From NCBI GenBank assembly GCA_027352645.1, contig DAIEIL010000202.1, positions 1-13,271 of the forward strand: a stretch of 13,271 nt of DNA, in the 5' to 3' direction. Each line of letters starts with the position of its first letter. Position 1 is the first letter of the stretch. Origin of the DNA: Rhodobiaceae bacterium. Its GTDB lineage: Bacteria > Pseudomonadota > Alphaproteobacteria > Parvibaculales > Parvibaculaceae. Positions 1 to 7,680 of this stretch are shown here, in pieces. Made by a program: the position numbers and the translations under genes. The notes under the pieces were generated by a model. That model was given only the letters and a program-made list of their open reading frames with translations, did not search any database and was not told the origin of the DNA.

Positions 1-1044
1 GATCAGCGCGACGACGAGGCCGAGCAGGCCGAAGACGTAAAGCGTGGCGAAGACGACGGGATAGTCGCGATTGACGATCGACTCGTAGAAGAGAAGGCCA
101 AGCCCGTCGAGCGAGAAGATCGTTTCGATGAGAATGGAGCCCGAGAAAAACGCGCCGATAAAGGCGCCGGGAAAGCCCGCGATGACGATAAGCATGGCAT
201 TGCGGAAGACGTGACCATAAAGCACCTGCTGCTCGGTCAAGCCCTTGGCGCGCGCCGTCGTCACATATTGCTTGCGGATCTCGTCGAGGAAGGAATTTTT
301 GGTCAGCAGCGTAGAGGTCGCGAAGCCGCCAATCGTCATGGCCGTGATTGGCAGAACAATGTGCCAGAGATAGTCGAGAACCTTTCCGGCGAGCGACAGT
401 CCCGACCAGTTGTCGGAGGTAAGACCGCGCAATGGAAAGATCGACCAGTAGGAACCGCCCGCGAAAAGCACGATCAGGAAGATCGCGAAGAGAAAACCCG
501 GAATAGCGTAGCCGACAATGATGACGCCGCTCGTCCAGAGGTCGAAGCGCGATCCGTCTTCCACCGCCTTCTTGATGCCGAGCGGAATGGAGATCAGGTA
601 AGTCAGCAGCGTCGTCCAGAGGCCGAGCGAAATCGACACCGGCATTTTTTCAAGAATGAGGTCGAGGACGCCCGTGTCGCGGAAATAGCTCTTGCCGAAG
701 TGGAAGCGCGAATAATCCCAGATCATCTTGCCGAAGCGCTGATACCAGGGTTTGTCGAAGCCGAATTGCACTTCGAGCTGCTTGATGAATTCCGGGTCGA
801 GACCGCGCGCGCCGCGATATTTGCTGTTGAGCGCCGCGTCCGCCGCACCGCCCGCGCCTTGCGCGAAGTCGCTTCCCGTGCCGCCGATGCGCGCCGTGGC
901 CGAGACATCGGTGCCCGAAAGCTGCGCGATGATGCGCTCGATGGGTCCGCCCGGCGCGAATTGCACGATGACGAAGCTGATGAACATGATGCCGAGAATC
1001 GTCGGGATCATCAGCAGTAAGCGCCGTGCGATGTAAGCCGCCAT
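1..1044 (-). CDS. yejB: YejB-type peptide/microcin C ABC transporter permease (partial, C-terminus off the window edge)
   Basis: Inner-membrane permease subunit of a Yej-type ABC importer for oligopeptides (microcin C in E. coli). The frame is open from an ATG at 1044 to base 1, giving 348 residues with no stop. E. coli YejB is about 364 residues, so only a short C-terminal piece is missing. The N-terminus (MAAYIARRLLLMIPTILGIM) is a typical first transmembrane helix of binding-protein-dependent permeases, followed by a long periplasmic segment with APGGP. The C-terminal half holds the BPD_transp_1 region. Its EAA-type coupling loop (TTARAKGLTE, then HVFRNAMLIVI) lies at about 190-265, followed by helices rich in G, I and F. 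It starts 2 bases after the stop of the upstream binding-protein gene, so it belongs to that operon; yejE and yejF homologues are expected beyond the left edge. The assignment rests on motifs and context read by eye. Confidence 0.92.
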   Translation of the reverse strand, partial: MAAYIARRLLLMIPTILGIMFISFVIVQFAPGGPIERIIAQLSGTDVSATARIGGTGSDFAQGAGGAADAALNSKYRGARGLDPEFIKQLEVQFGFDKPWYQRFGKMIWDYSRFHFGKSYFRDTGVLDLILEKMPVSISLGLWTTLLTYLISIPLGIKKAVEDGSRFDLWTSGVIIVGYAIPGFLFAIFLIVLFAGGSYWSIFPLRGLTSDNWSGLSLAGKVLDYLWHIVLPITAMTIGGFATSTLLTKNSFLDEIRKQYVTTARAKGLTEQQVLYGHVFRNAMLIVIAGFPGAFIGAFFSGSILIETIFSLDGLGLLFYESIVNRDYPVVFATLYVFGLLGLVVALI

Positions 1045-1046
1045 GT

Positions 1047-2933
1047 CTAACCCTCGATCCCGAGCTTCTTTGCCTTGGCCGCGTCGAACCACCAGCAGCG
1101 TTCGACGCCGCGATCATATTTCGGCAGCACCGCCGGTCGGGCGAAGATATCCCAGTAAGCAAGCGCATAGCTCGCCTTGTACCATTGCGGAATCCAGTAT
1201 TGCCCGGCGCGCAGCACGCGGTCGAGGGCACGGGCGGCAACAATTTGGTCGGCGCGGGTCGGCGCGGCGATGACCTTTTCGATCAATGCGTCGATAGCCG
1301 GATTTTCGATGCCTGAGAGATTGCGGCTGCCGTCGGTCTTCGCAAATTCCGCACCCCAGTAGCTCCGCATCTCGATGCCGGGCGTGAGGCCCAGCGAATA
1401 GCGCTGCACGGTCAGATCGAAGTCATATGACTTGATCCGCTTCTGGAACTGCGCCGAGTCGACGAGGCGAGATTGCGCCGCGATGCCAAGAAGTTTCAGG
1501 TTCTTGATATAGGGGCCTTCAATGCGCTGAAGGATCGGATCGTCGCCAAGGAACTCGACGGTCAGCGCCTCGCCTTTGGCATTTTTCCGGGCGCCGTCGG
1601 TGATCTTCCATCCTGCCTGTTCGAGAAGTTCCGACGCGCGTCGCAGAAGCTTGCGATCCTGACCGCTGCCGTCGGTAAGCGGTGGCGCATAGGCGGGCCC
1701 GAAGACGGACTCGGGCAGCTTTGCCCGCCAGGGTTCGAGCAGCTTCAGCTCTTCCGGTGACGGCAGGCCTTCGGCGCGCATCGGCGAATTCTCGAAGAAG
1801 CTCACCGTCCGCCGATAAAGGCCGTAGAAGAGATTCTTGTTCGTCCATTCGAAGTCGAAGGCGATGGTCAGCGCCTCGCGCACGCGCGGATCGGCGAATT
1901 TCTCGCGCCGCGTGTTGATGAACCAACCCTGCGCGCCGGAGGGCGTGTGGTCCGGCAGCGTTTCGAGCTTCACGCGGCCATCCTTCACCGCCGGGAAATC
2001 ATATTGCGTCGCCCATGTCTTCGACGTGAATTCCTCGCGAAACCTGTATTGCCCGGAGGCAAAGGCCTCGAAGGCGGCAGTGCGGTCGCGATAGAAGTCG
2101 AAGCGGAGCTTGTCGAAATTCCACTGGCCCACATTCACATTGAGATCGCGCGCCCAATAGTCGGCCACGCGTTCATAGGTGATGAAGTTGCCCGCTTTGA
2201 AAGCGCCGATCTGGTAAGGACCGCTTCCGAGAGGCGGCACAAGCGTCGTCTCGTCGAAGGCGTGGGCCGTGTACCAGGCCTTGGAAAAGATCGGCAATCC
2301 GCCCGCGATGTAGATCGCGAGGTCGCGCGTCTGGTTGCCGGTAAAGACGATGGAGAGCGTCGCGGCGTCGAGTGCCTTCGCTTCTTTCATCTCGCGCAGA
2401 TTGAGCGCGATGAGCGGATGGCCTTTCGCCTTCAGCAGATTGAACGAGAAGGCCGCATCCTCGGCGGTGAGCCTCGAGCCGTCGTGAAAACGCGCGGCCT
2501 CGCGCATGTGAAAGAGAAGCCGGTTGCCCTTGTCGCGGATTTCGACGCTCTCGGCGGCGAGGCTATAGACCGCGTCTTCTTCGTCATAGGCGCGCGTCAT
2601 CAGCGTGTCGAAAACATATTCGAGGCCGGGCGGCGCATCGCCCTTGAGGATGAAGCCGTTGAGCGTGTCGAAGCTGAGCAGCGAAGCGTTATAGGCGCCG
2701 TTCGACGGCGTCTGCGAAAGCGTGCCCCCCTTGGGAGCATCCGGGGCCACATAGTCGAAATGCGTGAAGCCCGGCTGATATTTGAGATTGCCGAAGATCG
2801 ACAGTCCGTGAAGCCGCCCCGTGTCGGCGCCGGCGGTCTGCGCGCGCAAGGGCGCGGGCAGCAGGCTCAGGCCGAGGCTCGCGCCCATCAGGCCGAGCAC
2901 GTTGCGGCGCGGAAGGTCGAACTTCGATGTCAT
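1047..2933 (-). CDS. yejA: YejA-like extracellular solute-binding protein (family 5), Tat-type signal
   Basis: Periplasmic oligopeptide-binding protein of the SBP family 5 / YejA group, 628 residues, which should deliver peptides to the adjacent YejB permease. The N-terminus carries a twin-arginine-like motif (PRRNVLGLMG, R9-R10), then a hydrophobic stretch and a likely cleavage after LRA near residue 31, so export through Tat is inferred. Family features include FGNLKYQPGFTHFDYV, APDAPKGG, LGSGPYQIG, YERVADYWARDLNVN and a C-terminal YWIPQWYKA. It is a clear paralogue of the upstream binding protein: most of these blocks recur there in the same order. Its ATG overlaps the stop of that gene by 4 bases (ATGA), suggesting translational coupling. 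It stops 2 bases before yejB. The exact ligand cannot be read from sequence; it may be a general peptide pool rather than microcin C. Confidence 0.93.
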   Translation of the reverse strand: MTSKFDLPRRNVLGLMGASLGLSLLPAPLRAQTAGADTGRLHGLSIFGNLKYQPGFTHFDYVAPDAPKGGTLSQTPSNGAYNASLLSFDTLNGFILKGDAPPGLEYVFDTLMTRAYDEEDAVYSLAAESVEIRDKGNRLLFHMREAARFHDGSRLTAEDAAFSFNLLKAKGHPLIALNLREMKEAKALDAATLSIVFTGNQTRDLAIYIAGGLPIFSKAWYTAHAFDETTLVPPLGSGPYQIGAFKAGNFITYERVADYWARDLNVNVGQWNFDKLRFDFYRDRTAAFEAFASGQYRFREEFTSKTWATQYDFPAVKDGRVKLETLPDHTPSGAQGWFINTRREKFADPRVREALTIAFDFEWTNKNLFYGLYRRTVSFFENSPMRAEGLPSPEELKLLEPWRAKLPESVFGPAYAPPLTDGSGQDRKLLRRASELLEQAGWKITDGARKNAKGEALTVEFLGDDPILQRIEGPYIKNLKLLGIAAQSRLVDSAQFQKRIKSYDFDLTVQRYSLGLTPGIEMRSYWGAEFAKTDGSRNLSGIENPAIDALIEKVIAAPTRADQIVAARALDRVLRAGQYWIPQWYKASYALAYWDIFARPAVLPKYDRGVERCWWFDAAKAKKLGIEG

Positions 2934-4792
2934 GGCTTCGCAGGCGCGCTCTGGGCAGGCGCCTTCTGGCCGCTCGCGTCATACCACCAGATATCGGGGA
3001 AGCCGATCGAGAAATCCGGCATCTTCCCGGGATGCGTCAGTCGCGACCAATAGGCGACGCGAGCGAAAGGCGAATACCATTGCGGCACGACGTAATGGCG
3101 CCAGAGAAGCACGCGGTCCAGCGCATGGGTCGCGGCTACGAGCTCCTCACGGCTCTTCGCGAAGATCACGCGGTCGATGAGCTTCTCGACGACCGGATCG
3201 CAAATGCCGATGACGTTCCTGCTTCCCACGCGCTTGGCGGCATCGCAGCCCCAGAATTCGCGCTGCTCGTTGCCGGGCGAGAGCGATTGGCCAAAGCTTT
3301 CCACCACGATATCGAAATCGCGATTGTCGAGGCGGTTCTGATATTGCGCCGTGTCGACGCTGCGCAGCGTCACCTTGATGCCGAGCCTGTCGAGCGACTG
3401 CTTGTAGGGCGCGACGACGCGCTCGAATTGCGGGTCCGCCAGCAGGAATTCGACGGCGAGCGGCTTGCCGTCCTTCATGCGCGTGCCGTTGACGATCTTC
3501 CAGCCGGCAGCGTCCAGAAGTTCAGCGGCGCGGCGCAGATTGGCGCGATTGTTGCCGCTGCCATCCGTCTTTGGATTGCTGTAGGGCGTCGTGAAAAGTT
3601 CTGGCGGAAGCTCCTTCTCGAAGGTCTTCAGCATTTCGAGTTCGAGGCCTTGAGGTACGCCGCGCGACGCGAGTTCGGAATTGGCGAAATAGCTGTCCGT
3701 GCGCGCATATTGCCCGGAGAAGATATTCTTGTTCTGCCACTCGAAATCGAACGCCCAGTTGAAAGCCTCGCGGACGCGCTCGTCCTGAAATATCTCGCGG
3801 CGGAGATTGAAGGCAAAGCCCTGCATGCCGGAGGGGTTGCGCATCCTGATCTCTTCGCGCTTCACGCGTCCGTCGCGCACGGCGGGGAAGTCGTAGCCCG
3901 TGGCCCAGTTCTTCGCGCTGGTTTCGATGCGCAGATCCACCTGATCCGCCTTGAACGCTTGAAAGGCGACGATGGGATCGCCGTAATAGTCGAAGCGCAG
4001 CCGGTCGAAATTGTTGGTGCCGCGTTTGACGGGCAGATCCTTCGCCCAATAATCCTTCACCCGCTCGTAGAGAATGGTGCGGCCCGGCACGACCTGCGCA
4101 ATGCGATAAGGTCCGCTGCCGATCGGCGCTTCGAGGGTTGTCTGCGAAATGTCGCGCGGGCGCCCCTTGGCGTCCTTGCCCATCCAGTAGTGTTTGGGCA
4201 GCACGGGTAACTGCCCCGTGATCTGCGGCAGCTCGCGATTGCCTTTGACGGAAAAGACAAAGCGCACACCGTCCGCGCCGATCTTCTCGGCTTTCTCGAT
4301 GTTGCGGTAATAGGCGGCGTAGAAGGGGTGGAGCTTCTTCAGCGTCTCGAAGGTCCAGATGACGTCTTCGGGCGTGATGGGCGTGCCGTCCTGAAAGCGC
4401 GCTTCCTTGCGCAGCTTGAAGGTGACGGATGAAAAATCGTCCGGATAGGAAATCGTCTCCGCGATGAGCCCGTATTCCGCGCCCGGCTCGTCCATGCTCG
4501 GTTCGAGCAGCGTGTCGTAGATGAGGTTGATACCGGCGCCGACCTCGCCCTTGACAATATAGGCGTTGAGACTGTCGAAAGTGCCGATGGCCGCGTAGCG
4601 CAGTTCGCCGCCCTTGGGTGCATCCGGGTTCACATAGTCGAAATGCTTGAAGCCGGGGCCGTATTTGAGGTCGCCGAAGAGCGAGGCGCCGTACCGCTCG
4701 GCATCGGCGGCGCGTGCGGCTGAGGGCAAGTTCAAAGTACCGGCGGCCGAAAGAGTGAGCGCCAGTGCGAACACGGCCTTGCTGAACGTCAT
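2930..4792 (-). CDS. yejA: YejA-like extracellular solute-binding protein (family 5), Sec signal
   Basis: First gene of the Yej-type importer operon, a periplasmic peptide-binding protein of 620 residues. The frame is open further upstream to an ATG at 4870, but I chose the ATG at 4792. It is preceded by a strong GGAGGGG ribosome binding site and begins a classic Sec signal peptide (MTFSKAVFALALTLSAAG), with likely cleavage after SAARA near residue 28. The upstream extension is charged and unlike a leader. Family blocks are YGASLFGDLKYGPGFKHFDY, NPDAPKGGELRY, IGSGPYRIAQ, YERVKDYWAKDLPV, FDFEWQNKNIF, GCDAAKRVGSRN and VVPQWYSPFARVAYWS. The tail is low-complexity (QKAPAQSAPAKP). The neighbouring second binding protein probably arose by duplication of this gene or a shared ancestor. 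A specific microcin C role is not shown; general peptide uptake is the safer call. Confidence 0.93.
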   Translation of the reverse strand: MTFSKAVFALALTLSAAGTLNLPSAARAADAERYGASLFGDLKYGPGFKHFDYVNPDAPKGGELRYAAIGTFDSLNAYIVKGEVGAGINLIYDTLLEPSMDEPGAEYGLIAETISYPDDFSSVTFKLRKEARFQDGTPITPEDVIWTFETLKKLHPFYAAYYRNIEKAEKIGADGVRFVFSVKGNRELPQITGQLPVLPKHYWMGKDAKGRPRDISQTTLEAPIGSGPYRIAQVVPGRTILYERVKDYWAKDLPVKRGTNNFDRLRFDYYGDPIVAFQAFKADQVDLRIETSAKNWATGYDFPAVRDGRVKREEIRMRNPSGMQGFAFNLRREIFQDERVREAFNWAFDFEWQNKNIFSGQYARTDSYFANSELASRGVPQGLELEMLKTFEKELPPELFTTPYSNPKTDGSGNNRANLRRAAELLDAAGWKIVNGTRMKDGKPLAVEFLLADPQFERVVAPYKQSLDRLGIKVTLRSVDTAQYQNRLDNRDFDIVVESFGQSLSPGNEQREFWGCDAAKRVGSRNVIGICDPVVEKLIDRVIFAKSREELVAATHALDRVLLWRHYVVPQWYSPFARVAYWSRLTHPGKMPDFSIGFPDIWWYDASGQKAPAQSAPAKP

Positions 4793-4920
4793 TTCCCCTC
4801 CGAAGTCGCATATGCGGCGGCGATCGTTCCGCGCCGCAATGCCTCGAGACTTGTCAGACATTGTGGCCATTTTTTGAGACTAGCGCGAGCCTTGCCGCGA
4901 TGGCGGATGAAATCTGCGCA

Positions 4921-4952
4921 AGAAAAAGCGCCCGGAATTTCTTCCGGGCGCT
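4921..4952 (-). terminator. Rho-independent terminator of the cytochrome c gene
   Basis: A perfect 11-bp stem (AGCGCCCGGAA at 4927-4937 pairing with TTCCGGGCGCT at 4942-4952) encloses a 4-base loop. On the minus strand it is followed by a T-rich tract (TTTTTCTT). It lies 26 bases past the cytochrome stop codon and about 135 bases before the yejA start, so it should end cytochrome transcription and insulate the yej operon. On the plus strand the trailing CTTTGTT is a poorer U-tract. Confidence 0.9.
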
Positions 4953-4960
4953 TTGTTCCG

Positions 4961-4976
4961 GTCCGGCAAGCCGGAC
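4961..4976 (-). other. Short hairpin just after the cytochrome c stop codon
   Basis: GTCCGG at 4961-4966 and CCGGAC at 4971-4976 form a perfect 6-bp stem with a 4-base loop, 2 bases beyond the stop codon and 8 bases before the main terminator stem. It has no T-tract of its own. It may add stability to the mRNA 3' end or be incidental in GC-rich DNA. Confidence 0.5.
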
Positions 4977-4978
4977 GA

Positions 4979-5587
4979 TTACTTCTTCGGCGCAGCCTCT
5001 GCGGGCTTTGCCGCGGCAGCGGGAGCAGCAGCCGGCGCGGCCTCGGCTGCCGGGAGCGGCAGGTTCGAGCCCAGCGTGTTCAGATAGACGAGCAGGTCGG
5101 CGCGCTGCTGCGGGTTCTTGATGCCGGCAAACGACATCGCCGTGCCGGAGACATAGCCGCGCGGATCCTTCACGAAGTGGAAGAGTTCTTCGAGGGTCCA
5201 CTTGCCGCCCTTCTTCTTCATCGCGTCCGAGTAACCGAAACCAGCCGCGCTGGCGACCGGACGACCGAGCACGCCATAAAGATCGGGGCCGATCTTGGCG
5301 CCGGCGCCTTCCTGAAGGTTGTGGCAGGCCTGGCACTTCTTCGACTGGGCTTCGCCCTTGGCCTTGTCGGCCTTGGCGAGCAGGACGGGGAGGGGCTCCT
5401 CGGCGGGCGCGGCTTCCGCCGCCGCACCGGCTTCACCGCCGGCGGCGGCAACGCCCTCGACGACGAAGGCCTGCGGATTGGCGGGCTCCACTTTATAGAT
5501 GTAGTCGGCGAGGTTTTTCACGCCGAGCACGACGAGCACAGAAAACAGCACTGCGCCTGCGATTTTGTTGAGTTCAAAACTATCCAT
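4979..5587 (-). CDS. Membrane-anchored class I cytochrome c (CycM-like)
   Basis: Single-heme cytochrome c of 202 residues, held in the inner membrane with the heme domain in the periplasm. The order is: a transmembrane anchor (about residues 8-26, IAGAVLFSVLVVLGV), an Ala/Glu-rich linker (about 49-65), the heme domain with CQACH at 85-89 and a likely axial Met at 151 in GTAMSFAGI, and a low-complexity Ala/Pro/Lys tail (about 179-202). This matches the CycM / cytochrome c552 type of alphaproteobacteria, which pass electrons from the bc1 complex to terminal oxidase; that role is inferred from the family. The start at 5587 gives the anchor immediately. It is divergent from kdsB and ends in a strong terminator, so it is probably monocistronic. 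The anchor appears to be retained rather than cleaved. Confidence 0.92.
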   Translation of the reverse strand: MDSFELNKIAGAVLFSVLVVLGVKNLADYIYKVEPANPQAFVVEGVAAAGGEAGAAAEAAPAEEPLPVLLAKADKAKGEAQSKKCQACHNLQEGAGAKIGPDLYGVLGRPVASAAGFGYSDAMKKKGGKWTLEELFHFVKDPRGYVSGTAMSFAGIKNPQQRADLLVYLNTLGSNLPLPAAEAAPAAAPAAAAKPAEAAPKK

Positions 5588-5912
5588 CGGCTCTCGCTCC
5601 GCCCGGCTCGTTTACGGAATGTCTATTCACGAAGTCGGGGCGCAGAGGTCTGGAAAACCGCCCGTAGTGGCGCGCCCACCCTTGCCCTACCCCGCAATTG
5701 GCGCGGAGATTAGCCGCTTCCGCGTCTGCGCCGCAAGCCGTATAAGTTCTCGCATTCGCAAGGCCCCCGGCGGGCTCCGTCCCTCGGGAAGGAAGCGGCG
5801 AAACGGGCCCAAACTGCGGCGTTCCGTCGCATCTGGCCCGTCGATGTCGCCAGACGGGGCCGCCAGACGGGGCCAGCCAGACCCTGGACCGCCACCTGAG
5901 CAGAGGCTTTTC
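5588..5912. promoter_or_regulatory. Divergent intergenic region between the cytochrome c gene and kdsB
   Basis: This 325-bp stretch should contain the promoters of both divergent genes. No convincing ORF was seen; the long frames crossing it continue antisense to or out of frame with the flanking genes. A TATAAG at 5741-5746 could be a -10 element for kdsB, but the hexamer 17 bp upstream (TTCCGC) is a poor -35, so no promoter is assigned. The kdsB-proximal end holds a 13-bp tandem repeat, listed separately. A modest ribosome binding site (AGAGG) precedes kdsB. Confidence 0.55.
5849..5883. repeat. Tandem 13-bp repeat upstream of kdsB
   Basis: GCCAGACGGGGCC occurs twice back to back (5849-5861 and 5862-5874), followed after one base by a partial third copy (GCCAGAC, 5876-5882). 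An inverted near-copy, CTGGCCCGTC at 5833-5842, can pair with GACGGGGCCAG at 5866-5876, with one bulge. It lies 30-64 bases before the kdsB ATG, probably in its mRNA leader. It may be an RNA hairpin, an operator or simply local slippage. Confidence 0.75.
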
Positions 5913-6662
5913 ATGTCCGCCGAGCCGATTATCGTTATTCCTGCCCGCATGGCCTCGACAAGGCTTCCGGGCAAGCCGCTGGCCGATATCGCCGGTGAGC
6001 CCATGATCGTTCAGGTCTGGCGCCGGGCCTGCGAGGCTTGCCTGGGCCGGGTGGTCGTCGCCGCCGCGGAGCGCGAGATCGCCGAGGCGGTCGTCGCTGC
6101 TGGCGGCGAGGCGGTGCTGACCGATCCCGACCTTCCTTCCGGCTCCGATCGCATCTGGCAGGCGTTGAAGGGCGTCGACCCGGAGGGCCGACATGAGGTC
6201 ATTCTCAACGTGCAGGGCGACCTCCCGACGCTCGATCCCCATCTCGTCCGCCGCGCCGCCGAGGCGCTGGTGAAGACCGGCGCCGACATTTCGACGCTGG
6301 CCTGCGAGATCAAGGTCGAAGAGGAACGCACCAATCCCAATGTCGTGAAGGCGGTGATCGCGCTGCCCGACGGCGAGCGCTCGGGCCGTGCACTTTATTT
6401 CACGCGGGCGACTGCGCCATATGGCGACGGGCCGCATTACCACCACATCGGACTTTACGGCTATTCCCGCGCGGCGCTTGCGCGTTTCGTTTCGCTCGCG
6501 CCGTCGCCGCTGGAGCGGCGCGAAAAGCTCGAGCAGCTCCGCGCGCTGGAAGCTGGAATGTCCATAGAAGTGGCGCTCGTTGACACCGTTCCCCTCGGTG
6601 TCGATACTCCCGCCGACCTCGAAAAGGCGCGTGCAGCCCTTGGCCACAGCGCCGCCGTATGA
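5913..6662 (+). CDS. kdsB: 3-deoxy-manno-octulosonate cytidylyltransferase (CMP-KDO synthetase)
   Basis: Cytoplasmic enzyme that activates KDO with CTP to CMP-KDO for the inner core of lipopolysaccharide, which also identifies the cell as Gram-negative. It has 249 residues, close to the usual 248 or so. The N-terminal nucleotide-binding motif is IPARMASTRLPGKPL (9-23). NVQGDLPTLD contains the metal-binding Asp (D103), and HIGLYGYSRAAL, LEQLRALEAG and VDTPADLE (the second metal ligand, D231) follow in family order. The family often has QGDEP where this protein has QGDLP. The frame is open upstream to about 5565, but the ATG at 5913 begins directly with the conserved MSAEPIIVIPARM and has AGAGG upstream, so that start was chosen. 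It overlaps pheA by 4 bases and shares its transcript. Confidence 0.96.
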   Translation: MSAEPIIVIPARMASTRLPGKPLADIAGEPMIVQVWRRACEACLGRVVVAAAEREIAEAVVAAGGEAVLTDPDLPSGSDRIWQALKGVDPEGRHEVILNVQGDLPTLDPHLVRRAAEALVKTGADISTLACEIKVEEERTNPNVVKAVIALPDGERSGRALYFTRATAPYGDGPHYHHIGLYGYSRAALARFVSLAPSPLERREKLEQLRALEAGMSIEVALVDTVPLGVDTPADLEKARAALGHSAAV

Positions 6663-7546
6663 AAGACGCCATGAGCTCTTCTCCCGTAAGCCCCGAAAAC
6701 ACCATCGCCTTTCAGGGCGAGCCCGGCGCCAATTCGCATATTGCCTGCCATGAAGCCTTCCCCGACATGGTGGAGCTTCCCTGCGCGACGTTCGAGGATG
6801 TCTTTTCCGCCATCGACGAGGGCAAGGCGCGTCTCGCCATGCTGCCGATCGAGAATTCGGTCGCGGGCCGCGTCGCGGATATTCATCACCTGCTGCCCGA
6901 TTCTTCGCTCTATATCGTTGGCGAACATTTCCTGCGCGTGCGCCATCAGCTTCTCGGCGTCAAGGGCGCGTCGCTCGGCGATCTGAAGACGATCCAGAGC
7001 CATGTCATGGCGCTCGGTCAGTGCCGCAAGGTGATCCGCGAGCTGGGGCTCACGCCCGTTGTCGCCGCGGACACGGCGGGTTCGGCGCGCGAAATCGCCA
7101 ATGCCGGAGACAAGAGCCGCGCCGCCATCGCTTCCGAGCTTGCCGCCGGCATCTATGACCTCGACGTTCTCAAGCGGGATATCGAGGACGCCGCGCATAA
7201 CACGACGCGCTTCCTCATCATGGCGAAGGAACCGAACGACGCCGAGCCCGAGGAAGGGCCGGTGATCACCAGCTTCATTTTCCGTGTACGGAACGTACCC
7301 GCCGCGCTCTACAAGGCGCTGGGCGGTTTTGCGACGAACGGCGTCAACATGACGAAGCTCGAGAGCTATCAGCTCGAAGGCACGTTCAGCGCGAGCCAGT
7401 TCTATGCCGACATCGAGGGGCATCCCGCCTCGCGCAATGTCCGTCTGGCGCTGGAGGAGCTTGAGTTCTTCACCACCGAGCTGAAGATCCTCGGCATCTA
7501 CAAATCGCATCCCTATCGACGCGAACTGGCCGCCGCCGGCCGCTGA
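6659..7546 (+). CDS. pheA: Monofunctional prephenate dehydratase
   Basis: Converts prephenate to phenylpyruvate in phenylalanine biosynthesis, in the cytoplasm; 295 residues. The catalytic domain (about 15-190) has PIENSVAG at 63-70 and the active-site NTTRF at 181-185. The C-terminal ACT domain (about 202-283) would bind phenylalanine for feedback inhibition. There the usual ESRP motif reads ESYQ (235-238), in the block NMTKLESYQLEGTFSASQFY. No chorismate mutase domain is present, unlike E. coli PheA. The ATG overlaps the kdsB stop (ATGA, 6659-6662), so translation is probably coupled; a second ATG at 6671 is possible. The kdsB-pheA pairing is metabolically unrelated and seems to be a conserved operon habit of alphaproteobacteria. 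Feedback inhibition is a family inference. Confidence 0.95.
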   Translation: MKDAMSSSPVSPENTIAFQGEPGANSHIACHEAFPDMVELPCATFEDVFSAIDEGKARLAMLPIENSVAGRVADIHHLLPDSSLYIVGEHFLRVRHQLLGVKGASLGDLKTIQSHVMALGQCRKVIRELGLTPVVAADTAGSAREIANAGDKSRAAIASELAAGIYDLDVLKRDIEDAAHNTTRFLIMAKEPNDAEPEEGPVITSFIFRVRNVPAALYKALGGFATNGVNMTKLESYQLEGTFSASQFYADIEGHPASRNVRLALEELEFFTTELKILGIYKSHPYRRELAAAGR

Positions 7547-7552
7547 ATTTCG

Positions 7553-7606
7553 ATTGTCTCCATACAAATTGTCTCCGTACAAAACTTTGTACGGGCGACA
7601 CTTTTT
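7553..7606 (+). repeat. Two direct and one inverted copy of a TGTCTCCRTACAA element; possible operator or terminator
   Basis: A 15-bp unit (ATTGTCTCCRTACAA) is repeated in perfect tandem at 7553-7567 and 7568-7582 with one difference (A or G). The second copy runs into an inverted partner: CCGTACAAA (7575-7583) pairs with TTTGTACGG (7586-7594). The stem can extend through GTC/GAC (7571-7573 with 7597-7599), with unpaired bases between. Five T residues follow at 7602-7606. It lies just after pheA and about 75 bases before the DUF3617 gene. The hairpin plus T-run could terminate pheA transcription, and the repeated half-sites could equally be a regulator-binding site. Confidence 0.7.
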
Positions 7607-7680
7607 CGTGTTGAGCGCGGCATGTTAGCCTTCGCGCCACGGGCCTGCGTCGCGTGCGCGCGGACCGCTTGGAGGTTTAT

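Noticed and set aside
1947..4210. Long plus-strand open frames (368 and 427 codons) across the yejA genes
   Set aside because: Both are antisense to two strongly recognised solute-binding proteins, and the translations show no family motif.
4807..4816. Short palindrome CGCATATGCG upstream of the first yejA
   Set aside because: A 10-bp palindrome is too short and common to call an operator without conservation data.
4793..4870. Upstream start at 4870 for the first yejA
   Set aside because: The added 26 residues are charged and place the hydrophobic signal peptide internally. ATG 4792 has a strong GGAGGGG site.
5580..7582. Minus-strand open frames of 355 and 373 codons opposite kdsB and pheA
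   Set aside because: They are antisense shadows; the plus-strand products are unmistakable and share an ATGA overlap.
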